A stretch of DNA of 64,000 nt from Saxidomus purpurata (taxonomy: Eukaryota > Mollusca > Bivalvia > Venerida > Veneridae), in the NCBI GenBank assembly GCA_022818135.1, contig JAFMSR010000003.1:17406351-17470350 (forward strand). Reading direction: 5' to 3'. Position numbers and translations under genes: made by a program. Shown in pieces: positions 48,755-60,337 of this stretch. Position 1 is the first letter of the stretch. Each line of letters begins with the position of its first letter. The notes beneath the pieces are model-generated. The model made no database searches. It was not told the DNA's origin and saw nothing but the letters and a program-made list of their open reading frames with translations.

Positions 48755-48799
48755 AAAATAAAACAAAATATTCCTCCTGTTAAAACTACAATTTGTAGC

Positions 48800-51240
48800 T
48801 TAAATAAAATGCTATTGATATATAACATTCTTAATCATAAAACTTAACAAACACAATCAACATAAAATATTATATGGCACAACCTAAAAAGAAAACACAC
48901 TTCCTATCATACTCAATAATGGAAGTGTAAAAAAGCCGTATGATATATGACCGTGATTATTATGTAACTTAACAAACAAATTAAACATAAAATGATATAC
49001 AACACGGCTTGGCAAATACAGCAGTTCCATTAAAGACTTCCTCACTTCCATTCAATCTAATATTTTTTGCGCTGATCAATGACTTTAATAAGAAATTCAC
49101 AAAATAAATACTAAATTTTATCTCTATTTACCAAATTGATTTTTTCATTAAGAAACAGACAATAATCTCAGTTAGAGCCAAATGCCTCCCATGAAACAGG
49201 TAGTCAAGCAGTAGAAAGGGTACTTGGATTTACAAAATACCAAATTTATTAAAAATTTGTTTACTTTTTGATCAAAATGATGTAAAACTTTTTCTTTGAT
49301 TCTTTTTGCGAGTTTTTATTTGGTAAGCAGTGCAATGTAGTTGCATGACTTTTATGTTAAAGGTTACAACCGCGTAAGCAATGAAGCTAACATATACGTA
49401 AATATATACCATTTATCTACACTTTATTCTTTTAATGTGGTGTTACGGGTAATATATACTCACAGAGGGAACAATGTTATTTTAAAGGGTGTTCAATGCA
49501 AAAACTTTGTTAGGCAAACAATTAATTAACAAAATGAAAGGTGCTCTAAATTACAAATGCATATCTGTCAAGTCTCGAGGCAAAAACCAAATTCAAGACT
49601 ACAAAAGAATTACTAGTTTGTTATTTAGTACCAAGACCAGCATGGCACTCTGTAAACAAACTCTTACGATTTTTTTTTGTCCTTTCAAAAACTATCTTCT
49701 AGTGTATCTATCATTTTGCATGGCCAGCCATATAACCAATGCACTGCTGTGTACCATTTATTCAACATATTCAAGTTAACCAGCCTTTGATCTTGTATTT
49801 AATTACTTTGGAACACTTAAATGAATTAAACTTTGAAAAGACACTTCATTAAATTACAGGATATAAGCTTTGACAAACATGCTGCAACTTTTGATATAAA
49901 AGACGGATCATTTCACAACCATGGTACTTAACAGCAGTTTGAAAACATTCTACATTTCTTATCTCAACAATGAGATATGTAAATATTTAGACACCTTAAT
50001 ACATTCTTAACTACTGACCAAATACAGTCACCTTAGCTGGTAAATATGTACAAACAGTGGCAGCTAAAAAGTAGAAACTATTATCATTTTGTTTTGCTGA
50101 CCACAAGAACATGGTTCGAAACATTACAGCTTCATGAACTCTGAATGCAGGTCATGACTGGAATTTCAGCCACTGACTTTCCCAGTCAGCAGAATTCTCA
50201 CATGCTGAAATAAGGCTTAGAGAGGCGCTGTGGTGTATCATGTATGAGGTAGAGCAATGGACACCTATGCTAGAGGTTTGGGTATAAATCTTGTCAGTGG
50301 AACTGGAAGGATCCTCCACATTGCTTCTTTTGGCACAAGTACTAATCAAAATTTGTAGGAAGCTGTCATTGAGAGTAGTAAATATAGGTTGCAAGTACCG
50401 GTATTTGTGTCTATAATTGATGTAAATTGAATAACTTTAATCCATTAAGAGATGACTTGAGCATTTGAAGTAAAATGTACTTAATTACAATCATAAGTTT
50501 TATTTAAAGAACTTGGACAAGGCGAGAGCAAAAAGTACTGTAAAAGGTGGATTATTTTTCACAAATATTTGACTGAATGAAGCACTTCGCAGATTCATCA
50601 AACTCACTATAACAGCAAACAAACAGTGATTTATATAAAATAGTGATTGCTCACGAAAAACAAACAATATATAGAAAATTGGAAAAAAGGCGAAATAAAC
50701 CCATGACTGTATAGACTTACAGTGCGAAACAAACTCAATTAGCACAGACTCACACATGACTGAGCGAGGAAAGGTACGACCTGCACTGGAAGATCAATTA
50801 AAAACTTGTATGCACATCATAACATTTGCTAAGAATGACAGAGCATTTTTGGTCCATATAATAATTTTATTACGTCAAACAAAAATCCATAACCCAATAC
50901 TGCAGATTTTATTCTTTTCCAAGGAGGTGAACATAACAAGTATGGGAGAAAACCAGGACAACTTTTTCTGCAGCTTCAACACTGCTATTTTACAATATAG
51001 ACTAACAATACATTTGGAGAGAATTAATAGTGCATAATATACTATGATCACTTTTGGTGTTACAAAAAATGCTAGTAGCATTTAAATGACTACAAAATGT
51101 CTTATAAGCAAAATTGACCATTATTTGTAATAAGTAGCTGCATTCGTTACCTAGCTTTTTAAATCAAAAGTATGAATATAAAGTAGTATTTACTGAACAA
51201 TACTTCAAAAAATTAATAAAAGCTAACACACTGCTGAACT
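48800..51240. other. No gene recognised
   Basis: AT-rich. A weak tRNA-like stretch near 50195-50300 ('gaggtagagcaatggac ... gaggtttgggtataaatc') may be a decayed SINE head. Confidence 0.35.
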
Positions 51241-51243
51241 ATT

Positions 51244-53594
51244 GTTTAACAACAAGAAATGAAGCAGGACAACAGTGCAGCAACAAGAAATGAAGCATAG
51301 TTCAACAACAAATGAAGCATAGTTCAAACAACAACAAAAATTGAAGCATAGTTCAGCAACAACAATAAATTAAGCATAGTTCAGCAACAACAAAAAATTA
51401 AGCATAGTTCAACTACAAGAAATGAAGCAGAGCTATAATTCAACACTAAGAAATGAAGCAGGTCTATAGTTCAGCAACAAGAAATGAAGCAGGACTATAG
51501 TTCAACAACCAGAAAGAAGCAGGACTATAGTGCAGCAACAAGAAATGAAGCAAGTCTGAAGTTCAGCAACAAGAAATGAAGCGGGTCTATAGTTCAGTAA
51601 CACTAACAATGAAGCAGGTCTGTAGTTCAGCAACAAAAGATGAAGCAGGACTTCAGATGAAGCAGGACTTCAATTCAGCAACAAAAACTGAAGCAGGACT
51701 TCAATTCAACAACAAATAATGAAGCAGGACTATAGTTCAACAAGTAATGAAGCTGTTCAGCAACACTAACAATGAAGCAGGTCTGTAGTTCAGCAACAAG
51801 AAATGAAGCAGGTCTATAGTTTGGCAACAAGAAATGAAGCAGGACTATAGTTCAACAACAAGAAAGAAGCAGGACTATAGTTCAGCAATGAGAAATGAAG
51901 CAGATTTACAGTTTGGCAACAAGAAATGAAGCAGGACTATAGTTCAGCAACAAGAAATGAAGCAGGACTATAGTTCAGCAACAAGAAATGAAGCAGGTCT
52001 GTAGTTCAGCAACAAGAAATGAAACAGGACTATAGTTCAACAACAAAAGATGGAGCAGGACTTCAATTCAACAACAAGTAATGAAGCAGGACTACAGTTC
52101 AGCAACAAGAAATGAAGCAGGATTATAGTTCAGCAACAAGAGATGAAGCATGACTTTAGTTCAGCAACACAGGGCGTCCAGTAGGGTTTGAAACTCAAGG
52201 GTCATTGACTCTACAGCCTAAATTTTCAAGGGTCAAAATAAAATTTTCAAGAGTCAAGGTGAGATTTCTAAGAGTCAAACCATGGGTCATAGGGTTTCCA
52301 GTCTTGTACATCATATTTTTTTTTGTTGGTGTTCAGAAGCTCTTATGTTATACTTTCGAAAAATTCTTAAATTAGATAAATCTAGCTGCTGATCCCTTTC
52401 CCAGGCTCAAATGTACGTTGTTTCCTGTTTGTCACATATTTTAGGGACCTCGCATGTCCGCAATTTTCGTCTTTTTTTCTGCGATTTTATTGGAATTAAC
52501 AAACACTGAAGGTTATTTGACACAAATTTATAAAGATTATTAATTTATTTATCTTTCAATATTAAGTTTTTTATGCAGGATGGAAAAGTAAGGCTCTTAG
52601 AAGTTAAAAGTGAAAATTACGTGTACAACAATTTGCAAGTTAAACTTTCAACACGAAAGTCAATATAAATATTGTACGCTCTTACATTTAATTTAAACTC
52701 ACAACGAATCACACACTTAAATATATTACTCGTCTAGACTGCCGCACAAACATCCACCCATTATCTAATTCGAGTGTCACCATCTCTCTTGATTGCATCA
52801 TTTATATGCCGCGTGTTAACAACACCTTTTACACATATATCGATGCCGAACATTAAATCCAATCATCAGTTGACTTTGCATTATCAAAGCTGAGACAATG
52901 GCACGTTCGTGATCATCGCTGATTGACTGAAAGTGAGTAGATTAAAATACAAGCTCCGCCTAAGTTCTCACTTTCTGACGCGTCAACAATTGCTACGGCC
53001 TGAGTGTTTGGAATTAACAAGTTGATTGACATGAACGCTAAGGAATCGACGCACAAATGAAAATTCCTACGGGTCAAATATGACTCGTTGGACGTTTTTA
53101 TTGCGGGTCAAATACAGGTATATCGAAATTTTCACGGGTCAAAACCCGGGAGCTCAGGTCTACTGACACCCTGGCAACAAGAGATGAAGCATGACTATTA
53201 TTCAGCAACAAGAAATGAAGCAGGACTTCACTTCAACCACAAGTAATGAAGCAGGACTACAGTTCAGCAACAAGAAATGAAGCAGGACTATAGTTCAATT
53301 ACAAGAAATGTAGCAGGACTATAGTTCAGCAACAAGAGATGAAGCATGACTATAGATCAGCAACAAGAGATGAAGCATGACTATAGTTCAGCAACAAGAA
53401 ATGAAGCACGACTATAATTCAACAACAAGAAATGAAGCAGAACTATAGTTCATCAACATGCAATGAAGCAGGGCTATAGTTCAACAATAAGAAATGAAGC
53501 ATGTCTATATTTCAACATGAAAAATGAAGCAGGACTATAATTCAACACCTAGAAATGAAGCATGTCTATAGTATAGCAACAGTAAATGAAGTGT
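51244..53594. repeat. 31-bp satellite array, about 40 copies, interrupted
   Basis: Consensus unit 'agttcagcaacaagaaatga' + 'agcaggactat' (31 bp). Copies vary at a few positions (cagcaac/caacaac, gcaggact/gcaggtct), and some carry partial internal duplications. The array occupies 51244-52169 and 53174-53594 and is split by a 1-kb insertion. No conserved hairpin or unique spacers, so it is a satellite and not a CRISPR-like array. Confidence 0.93.
52170..53173. mobile_element. Non-autonomous DNA transposon (hAT-like ends) inside the satellite
   Basis: The ends are inverted repeats: left CAGGGCGTCCAGTAG, right CTACTGACACCCTG (reverse complement CAGGGTGTCAGTAG). GCAACA is duplicated immediately outside both ends (52164-52169 and 53174-53179); removing the element and one copy restores a normal 31-bp unit. 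Sub-terminal direct repeats of the (A)GGGTCAAA type lie near both ends. No transposase frame is visible in about 1,004 bp. CAGGG ends suggest hAT, but a 6-bp duplication is shorter than the usual 8. Confidence 0.75.
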
Positions 53595-53599
53595 AATGT

Positions 53600-56560
53600 A
53601 CGCAGTGTCCTTGGCCAAAACGTTTTACACCATGTCTAGGCTATACATGCAATAGGTTTCAATTAATATGCATCATTCAAGATGATGTAATCGGATTAAA
53701 AGTTGGGTTGGTTTGTAAGGTTGTTGTTTACCTTCTTAATGATATACAGTCTACAATTAAGATGCATTGTCTGGGTCCCAGCTACGTTCCTTTAACCTGT
53801 GGTATCAACAATATCCATATCATTAAATAACATGTGATCTTAGTAGTCAGCTCTTTTTGTACTCCCTTGAAACACACGCACCTTTATAAGATAAGTTTTT
53901 ATTTTATTTTATCAGTTATCAAAATAGTTTTCTAATATAACAGAAACATGCAGTTTGGGGGGTTAAATTGTCTTAATTTGGTGTGTAAGGTAAATGCATT
54001 TTCATGGGATTTGGTCGCGTCGAAATCGATTAAATCAATTTTGTTTGAATACGATGATCGTTTCTTTCTTTTTACTTTGAATAATTAAAGGCAATTTTGC
54101 TCAAATTTGTTTACAATATTATTTGGTGAATTGTCCACCTCAATGATAAAATAAATTAATGTCTTTTGTACAAGAACTGTCTAGGAGAAACACAAGAAAT
54201 GAAGTGCACTTTAAAATTTGAATAGTTTTAGAAGTGTAAGTACTGCAATTTAATGCTTTCAATGAACTTTCCAATGCTTTTGGAGCTTAAAATATATCAA
54301 AGTAGCACACCTGTTTAGTGTCAGGATTCCAAGTAGGTTTTCCCTTTGAGAGGAAAAGTTCTGTTAAACTAAACTAAGACTCCAGCTAACTGGTCAGATC
54401 TCCAAAATGGGGACAAAGGTCTCAATTTCGTCATTAGATTTTCTTTTAAACCACCAATACAGATTTCATCTTCCCTTCAGGTTTTACAAGGGCTTTTGGA
54501 CCTTTACCTTTAATCAAAATTTATTTATCTAAGTCAAATAAATTGTTCTTTAAAAAGTGGTACTTTGAAAGAAGTGCTGGTTTTGTAATGATGATATAAA
54601 ATGTCCAAAATGTTAATTTACCTCAATTTATTACCACGTTGCATATGAAAGACTGTGACAGTAATCATTTGTTGTCTGATTAAAATCCTACAGTCACTGC
54701 AAGTGACTGATACTGGTGTAAGTGTTTACTCTATGTTATTAAGTAAAGGAATATACTTTGATTATTTTCCGACTGTGAATCAAAACCCCCCCCCCCCCCT
54801 CCGATCATCGATTATGTTTTGGTCATTTAGTGTGACGTATACGAGTAAATGAGGTTTCTTTGTCGGTTTTCAAAAAAAATCTTTAAGAAGTCTTAACTTT
54901 CGGGTGCTGTTAGATTTGTTTACATTGTGTGCGATTTCATACAATGCAGTTGACTTCCTGAATGGTCATATGACTATAGCAGAGCCGTAGAGCTAGAGTA
55001 AAACAAGTCCCTTAATGCTTTCCATACTCAATTAAACTAAGATTTCTCCTGTATACAGATACTTCTTTAGAAATTGAGTCACAAAATTTATAGAAAAGTT
55101 ATTTATATTTAAATATTACCTAATTCTTCATATTTTATCATATACAATTAAGTAACATAGCGCCAAACTATACTTACCCCTCATAGCAATATTGTCCTGT
55201 TCCTACGATTCTCAAGACATTGATCTCTTATGTATACTTTTAATTACCAATTGTTATTTAAAACAAATACACAATATTATATTTATAAATAATGATAATA
55301 GATTAATAAATAATAGTCTACCATCTACTATATACTGCTGGTGTTTGACGTATTTTTCCTTTTATGCTTATTCTATTGACCACATTATATTTGATTACAT
55401 CAGTACTGAAACAAGTGTATGAAATTTCCATATGATGTTTTCTTAAATGTTTGTAGATATATAAACATGTCAATATCATGAATATGGTTTGTAAAACTAA
55501 TCTGGAAGAGAGACAGTGTAAATCAAATTAATGTTAACGCACTTAACAGATTGTAAATACATCTTCCACATCGCTTTAAAACATAAATATTTCAAATACA
55601 ATACCTCGAATTGTATCTCGCGTGCGCTAAGCTGTGATAGAAATTCGAACGAACCGCACCAGTTTTACTAGGCACTCAAAATACTTCACATACCATGTGA
55701 CTTGAAACATGTAAACAACGATGGTTGAAAGGTTGAGATTGGTCTTCAGACTGAGCATAAATATTTGAGGTAAGTTGACATAGATTCATGCTTTATAACA
55801 TGGTTTTTACACCAAGAGCACCCACTCTACACTGCTCTTTACGCAATAACGAACTCATGAATCAAAACAGAATCCAATTCGACACATATTGTGTTAATAA
55901 GCAATGCTATATTTTGACTAAACAATAAAATACACAAACCTGTTAAAAAAGTCTTGGTGCAGATTTACCCCCTTGAAGCATGCAGAATCAGTTGACATTC
56001 TTAGATAGGTTCAACACAACAACAACATGAACAAGTTCCAAAGTTTGACAATATCCTTATCTAATGTCAACTACGTTTTCACAACATCAATCACGCCTTT
56101 AAACTGATACCGCAAATATAAAATCAGTATTTACTTCAGTTCATTAAAATCCGAAACTTCTATAACAAAATTTTAATCTTTGACATTCGTGTCTCCATAG
56201 GCGCTATCGGCTTCCAAGTATCACGCGCACCTTGTATTGCGCAAGACGGGTTCAAAAATATTTGATAAGTCTTTGCTAATTTTTGAGACAATAAAACAAA
56301 CCAGTCACCGACTAAATTGAAAAGTTCTGTTAGTCGGTCTCAGGTACAAAGGCTATAGACTTCTAAATCAAGGTTGACTATCAAGATTTTAATAGCCGTT
56401 ATCTGTGTGTTCTAACTGTAGTTAACCTTGTAGTAGTATATGAACTGTATGTATGAAAAACCTGCATAGGATTCTTTCCTATGAAATTGTCACATTTAAC
56501 CATCCGGTCTAGCCCAAGCTTGTAATATATATGTCTGCTTGAATTTAAGTCCAAAACTGT
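53600..56560. other. No gene recognised
   Basis: AT-rich with a C-run at about 54786-54799. There is no exon-like frame. A modest CpG rise near 55615-55670 and 56200-56260 is noted without interpretation. Confidence 0.4.
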
Positions 56561-56569
56561 GCTATTAAC

Positions 56570-57090
56570 ATAAATACATCATCTAAAGGTAGAAACACGC
56601 TTAGATTTATTAAAAGAAACATTCAATCTAATAATAAAAATCTAAAAGAAAAAGCTTATAATAAAACTTATGTCCGCCCGCAATTTGAATATATTTGCAT
56701 TGTTTGGTATCCGTGAAAAACCTGAACTATGAAATCGAAAGTGTACAAAGAGTAGCAGCACTATATGTTTTTAATGATTATTCTTATTATAGCAGCGTTA
56801 AATCCATACTTGAAACTCTAAAATGGCCAACTCTTGAACAAAAACGAATAAACGCCTCTCTGATAATGCTTTGTAAAATACATACAATCTCGTCATCGTA
56901 GACCATAACCATCTGACACTCTCTAGAAACCTTAATTTTTTCATACCATTCTCACGCACTTAATATCATATGAACTCCTTTATCACACGTAACATCAGAT
57001 ACTGGAATGATTTACCCTATAACACCAAGGCCAGTACAAGCCTTCAGTGCTTCACTGATAGTATCGTCTCATACATGTCTAAAGCTCGAG
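56570..57090 (+). pseudogene. LINE reverse-transcriptase C-terminal remnant
   Basis: Broken frames spell the familiar C-terminal region of jockey/CR1/L2-type non-LTR retrotransposons: KGRNTLRFIKRNIQ, AYNKTYVRPQFEYICIVWYP, then (shifted) ESVQRVAALYVFNDY, LKWPTLEQKRINASLIMLCK and RNIRYWNDLPYNT. At least two stops and frame changes make it a dead fragment. Only the segment downstream of the catalytic domain is present, as expected of a 5'-truncated insertion. Confidence 0.85.
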
Positions 57091-57603
57091 AATACTGTTT
57101 TATTTTTAACCAAGTTTTCACTGTATCGTACATAACCACTGCATTACACATGGTGAATTTTATAACGTTTGATTATATTAATAGTCCCCGACCTCCAGTT
57201 ATAATCAGTAATTGATTGTTGGAGTACCAATGTACGTATAGATGTAGAAGTCTCCTAGCTACTGATTGTAAACTTATGTATGATGTAATCGAATTATCCC
57301 ATAATTATAAAAATTGTCATGGAGACTTTAATCATGGGTGACTCTAATGGATAGTGCATATTTACTTGTAGGTACATTGGTGACAAATGCCACACGTCTG
57401 TCAGTAAAAAGAAACAATCATTTGCTACAGAAACGTACATCGTTTGCATAATATCACGGACCTTTGATGTTCAACCTCTCGCGGGAACGTAGACACTTGG
57501 CTCGACAGCAAAATTAAAAGCAAAAGAAAAAAAGTTTTGGTTAAAAAAATAAGGTCTGGTAATAAATGCAATAAATGTGGAACTGATTTATGCTTATTCA
57601 AAA

Positions 57604-58110
57604 CTGTCCCTCTATATCAATCAGTCACTGAGTTTTAAAATACAAACCTATCGGTCACTATTTTGTGAGCACGAAGACGACCCTAGCATTTTTTGAGCTA
57701 AAATACAATACATACATTTTAATCCTCCAACATTTGAAGGGCTGGACAAGTAGGCATATAAACTGATATATAACTAAATGTAATGTACATACATAGACAA
57801 GTTTACATTTGGTATAACAAGTTATTATAACATGACAAACAATCACTAGCAATCTTATAAAGATGTCATCTTTGTCATTACACATCTCAGTAGATTACTT
57901 AATAAGCATAAAATGTTACATCTTTCTTTCAGGCATATTAAGATAACATCCTTAAAGCGAAAATGAGCAAATATGTTTCAACACTAACTGCTTTATAAAG
58001 TAAAATATTACTACAGGCATTTACGTATGACATTGATCAACTATCCCTCTATATCAACCAATCATTGAGTTTAAAAGATTAAACCTATCGCTCGCTCAAT
58101 ATTTTGTGAC
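57604..58110. repeat. Dispersed direct repeat pair
   Basis: 'aactgtccctctatatcaat...acctatcggtcactattttgtga' (57602-57668) recurs as 'aactatccctctatatcaac...acctatcgctcgctcaatattttgtga' (58040-58109), an imperfect duplication about 440 bp apart. Confidence 0.6.
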
Positions 58111-58119
58111 TCTCACTAT

Positions 58120-58230
58120 ATCTCGCCCCCCTCTCTCTCCCTCTCCCCGCTACCCCCTCTCTCCCCACTCTCTGTCTCTCTCCGTCCATCAATTTGTGTC
58201 TGTCTGTCTGTCCGTCCGCCTGCCTGCCAG
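58120..58230. repeat. Pyrimidine-rich simple sequence (CTCT/CTGT/CCGT)
   Basis: CTCTCTCCC, then (CTGT)n and CCGTCCGCCTGCCTG. The Arg-rich minus-strand frame across it is an artefact. Confidence 0.8.
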
Positions 58231-58676
58231 TTATGTCAAACCCTAAATACAGGTACGTAGACATTTGCGTCAAGCTATGAGACTCTTAAAAGAGAAAAAA
58301 TAAAAGAAAGGTTTAAAAGAAATACAATGAAATGTAATGTATATTGAGAAATTAAGTATAGTTAAAAGATAAAACACGGCTAGCATACTAGCTACGGTGT
58401 GACATGATCAGTGCAGGCAACGGCGACCTGCTCTGGTGTAGGTAGGGATTGATTGTCAGGGGTAATGCTGTTTCAGTGATAAATTGTCATGGGGAAAATG
58501 TAAAACTCGAAGTAATCAGTGGTTGCTGAGATTAACCTGTACTATAACGGATGGCTATTTCTTGCATATCGGATCGGCATTTCCGGTGATTTTGCCCATG
58601 CCGGAAAAACCGGTCTGGCACACCTCCTATGCATGACAAATTTCGAGAATAACTTATGACGTGACGTTATAAACAT

Positions 58677-58949
58677 TGTGACGTCACTTTCCTAACACAA
58701 CTCCGGAAAATCGTTTGTTTTTCATGATAATTCATCATTTTGATAAGTTTGCATTTAGAAATCTACTTTAAAGTGCAAGACGGTATGCAAAAAAAAGTTG
58801 CCTTCATGAGACGCTTGGCTCAGATGGAAATATCCGTCACCACGGGTAACTGTTTAGCGGGAACTCGGCAGAGCCTCGTTCCCGCCAAAACAGTTACCCT
58901 CGGTGATGGATATTTCGATCTGAACCTCGTGCTTATGACAGTAACTATT
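58677..58949 (+). mobile_element. Foldback/MITE-like element, copy A
   Basis: Runs from TGTGACGTCACTTTCC to 'gacagtaactatt'. Its centre is a strong hairpin: TCCGTCACCACGGGTAACTG pairs with CAGTTACCCTCGGTGATGGA around an inner GCGGGAAC/GTTCCCGC stem. Copy B (59561-59790) repeats nearly the whole sequence in opposite orientation. Confidence 0.65.
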
Positions 58950-58984
58950 AATCTAGATCGACGTGAGGGCGGTTTTCAGTAATC

Positions 58985-59960
58985 TTATTAAGTGCTTGCA
59001 ACCTAAACGTTTATTATTTTGTACATGAGGAAAAGCCGGCTGTCGATACGTTTGAGATCGGGTCGACGCAGGTATAATGACTTTAATATGTTTGTCACAC
59101 TGACCGTACTGATGTAATCTGACTTGATTCAGCGACATGCTAGACGTTGGACAGGTTCTAACTGGCCAATTTGAGGCTGTGTATTTGATAACCATACTTC
59201 AGTTCCATACTCGAGCTGGGGGCGTACAAGAGTTTGGTTTGCTGTGGACTTAAGGGATTCAGATTTAACCTTTAGATTGCGACGATGAACGTCTAGGGTT
59301 TGGTTTGCTTTCTTTGTTGACCTATTAATACGGTCGTCTCATGACAGGTAAGAAGCGATATCCGGCTGATATGACTAGTTGAAGAAGCGTTCCATGAAGA
59401 TAATAATGGGTTTGTAAAGGATGTTTCCTTTTTGTGGCGAGGACAACTTGACATTTGGAGGGGTTGAATTCTATATCCCCCTCCAAACCCCACTTTTCAA
59501 GTTTCTTAAAATCATTTCGAAGATTAATTGACTAGCAGGCTGATGTAAGTGCCAGATTAATAGTTTCTGTCGTAAGCATCCGATCCAGATCGAAAAATGT
59601 GTCACCGCGGGTAACTGTTTTACCCGCGGTAACGGATTTATTCATCTGAACCAAATGTCGTGTGATTGAAAAAATTTCTTACATACCATATTGTACGTTA
59701 AAGATTATTTCTAATGTAAACTTATCAAAATGATGCTTTAACATATAAAAAACGATATTCAGACATTGTGTTTGGGAAAGTGACGTCACAAGTATAATTC
59801 ACGAGAGTCGTAGACCTGGCATTGGACCTTGGAATGACCTTACCAAAAGCTTTACTGCAATCGAGTAAGATACTATCAGTTTTTATCTTATTGTATATTT
59901 ATGTGACAAAATCTTTGACAAGCATGACAAGTTGAGTTGCACATGACCTTTTTTCTCTTA
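58985..59960 (-). pseudogene. LINE reverse-transcriptase remnant, interrupted
   Basis: Minus-strand pieces in order: TQLVMLVKDFVT...DSILLDCSKAFGKV (palm region, near 59945-59840), then after a gap filled by foldback copy B, FNPSKCQVVLATKRKHPLQ and YYLHGTLLQLV (59480-59360), then TANQTLVRPQLEYGTEVW and QIGQLEPVQRLACR (59250-59120). Multiple stops and shifts. The region that should carry the YADD catalytic motif is missing. A jockey/CR1/L2-type element, dead. Confidence 0.8.
59561..59790 (-). mobile_element. Foldback/MITE-like element, copy B (inverted relative to A)
   Basis: Reading the minus strand gives GTGACGTCACTTTCCCAAACA, 'catcattttgataagttta', a central hairpin GTTACCGCGGGTAAAACAG / CTGTTTTACCCGCGGTAAC, and 'cgacagaaactatt', collinear with copy A. 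It sits inside the LINE remnant. Confidence 0.65.
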
Positions 59961-60171
59961 AACCATGCTGTAAGTGGTTGAGCACATAACGATTTGTATA
60001 TTTAGTTGCGTAGAACCTTGAAACAGTTACCGGATACTGGAAAATAAACCAAAATGATATTTGGATTCCTTCTTTATTACCCTAGCCAAAAGCATTGTGT
60101 GAGATAAAGAAATCGAACTGCGAACATGTCCTTCAAAATACATCAGAATTTCATAACAACTTTATGAGAAA

Positions 60172-60337
60172 ATGGGCGGTAATGCTTCAAGAGCAATTGC
60201 AAAGAAAGCTATTAGACCAATTAAGAATATAAATGTCGAGGAAAGGGCGCATAAAGCTGTTGAGCGACATAAAACAAAACCGGTGCCAGCACCTCGACAC
60301 ACTTCATCCAAGGAAAAAATAGAGAAGCACGTTGCAG
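60172..60337 (+). CDS. NDUFAF4: NDUFAF4 coding exon 1
   Basis: Fifty-five codons plus one base, starting MGGNASRAIAKKA; donor GCAG|GTTCTG, phase 1. MG-x-x-x-S is a potential N-myristoylation start. The open frame past 60337 is intron. Confidence 0.9.

Noticed and set aside
51244..53594. CRISPR-like array
   Set aside because: The units are contiguous 31-bp repeats without unique spacers, in an animal genome; it is a satellite.
58085..58273. Arg/Gly-rich minus-strand frame
   Set aside because: Encoded by simple CTCT/CTGT/CCGT sequence.
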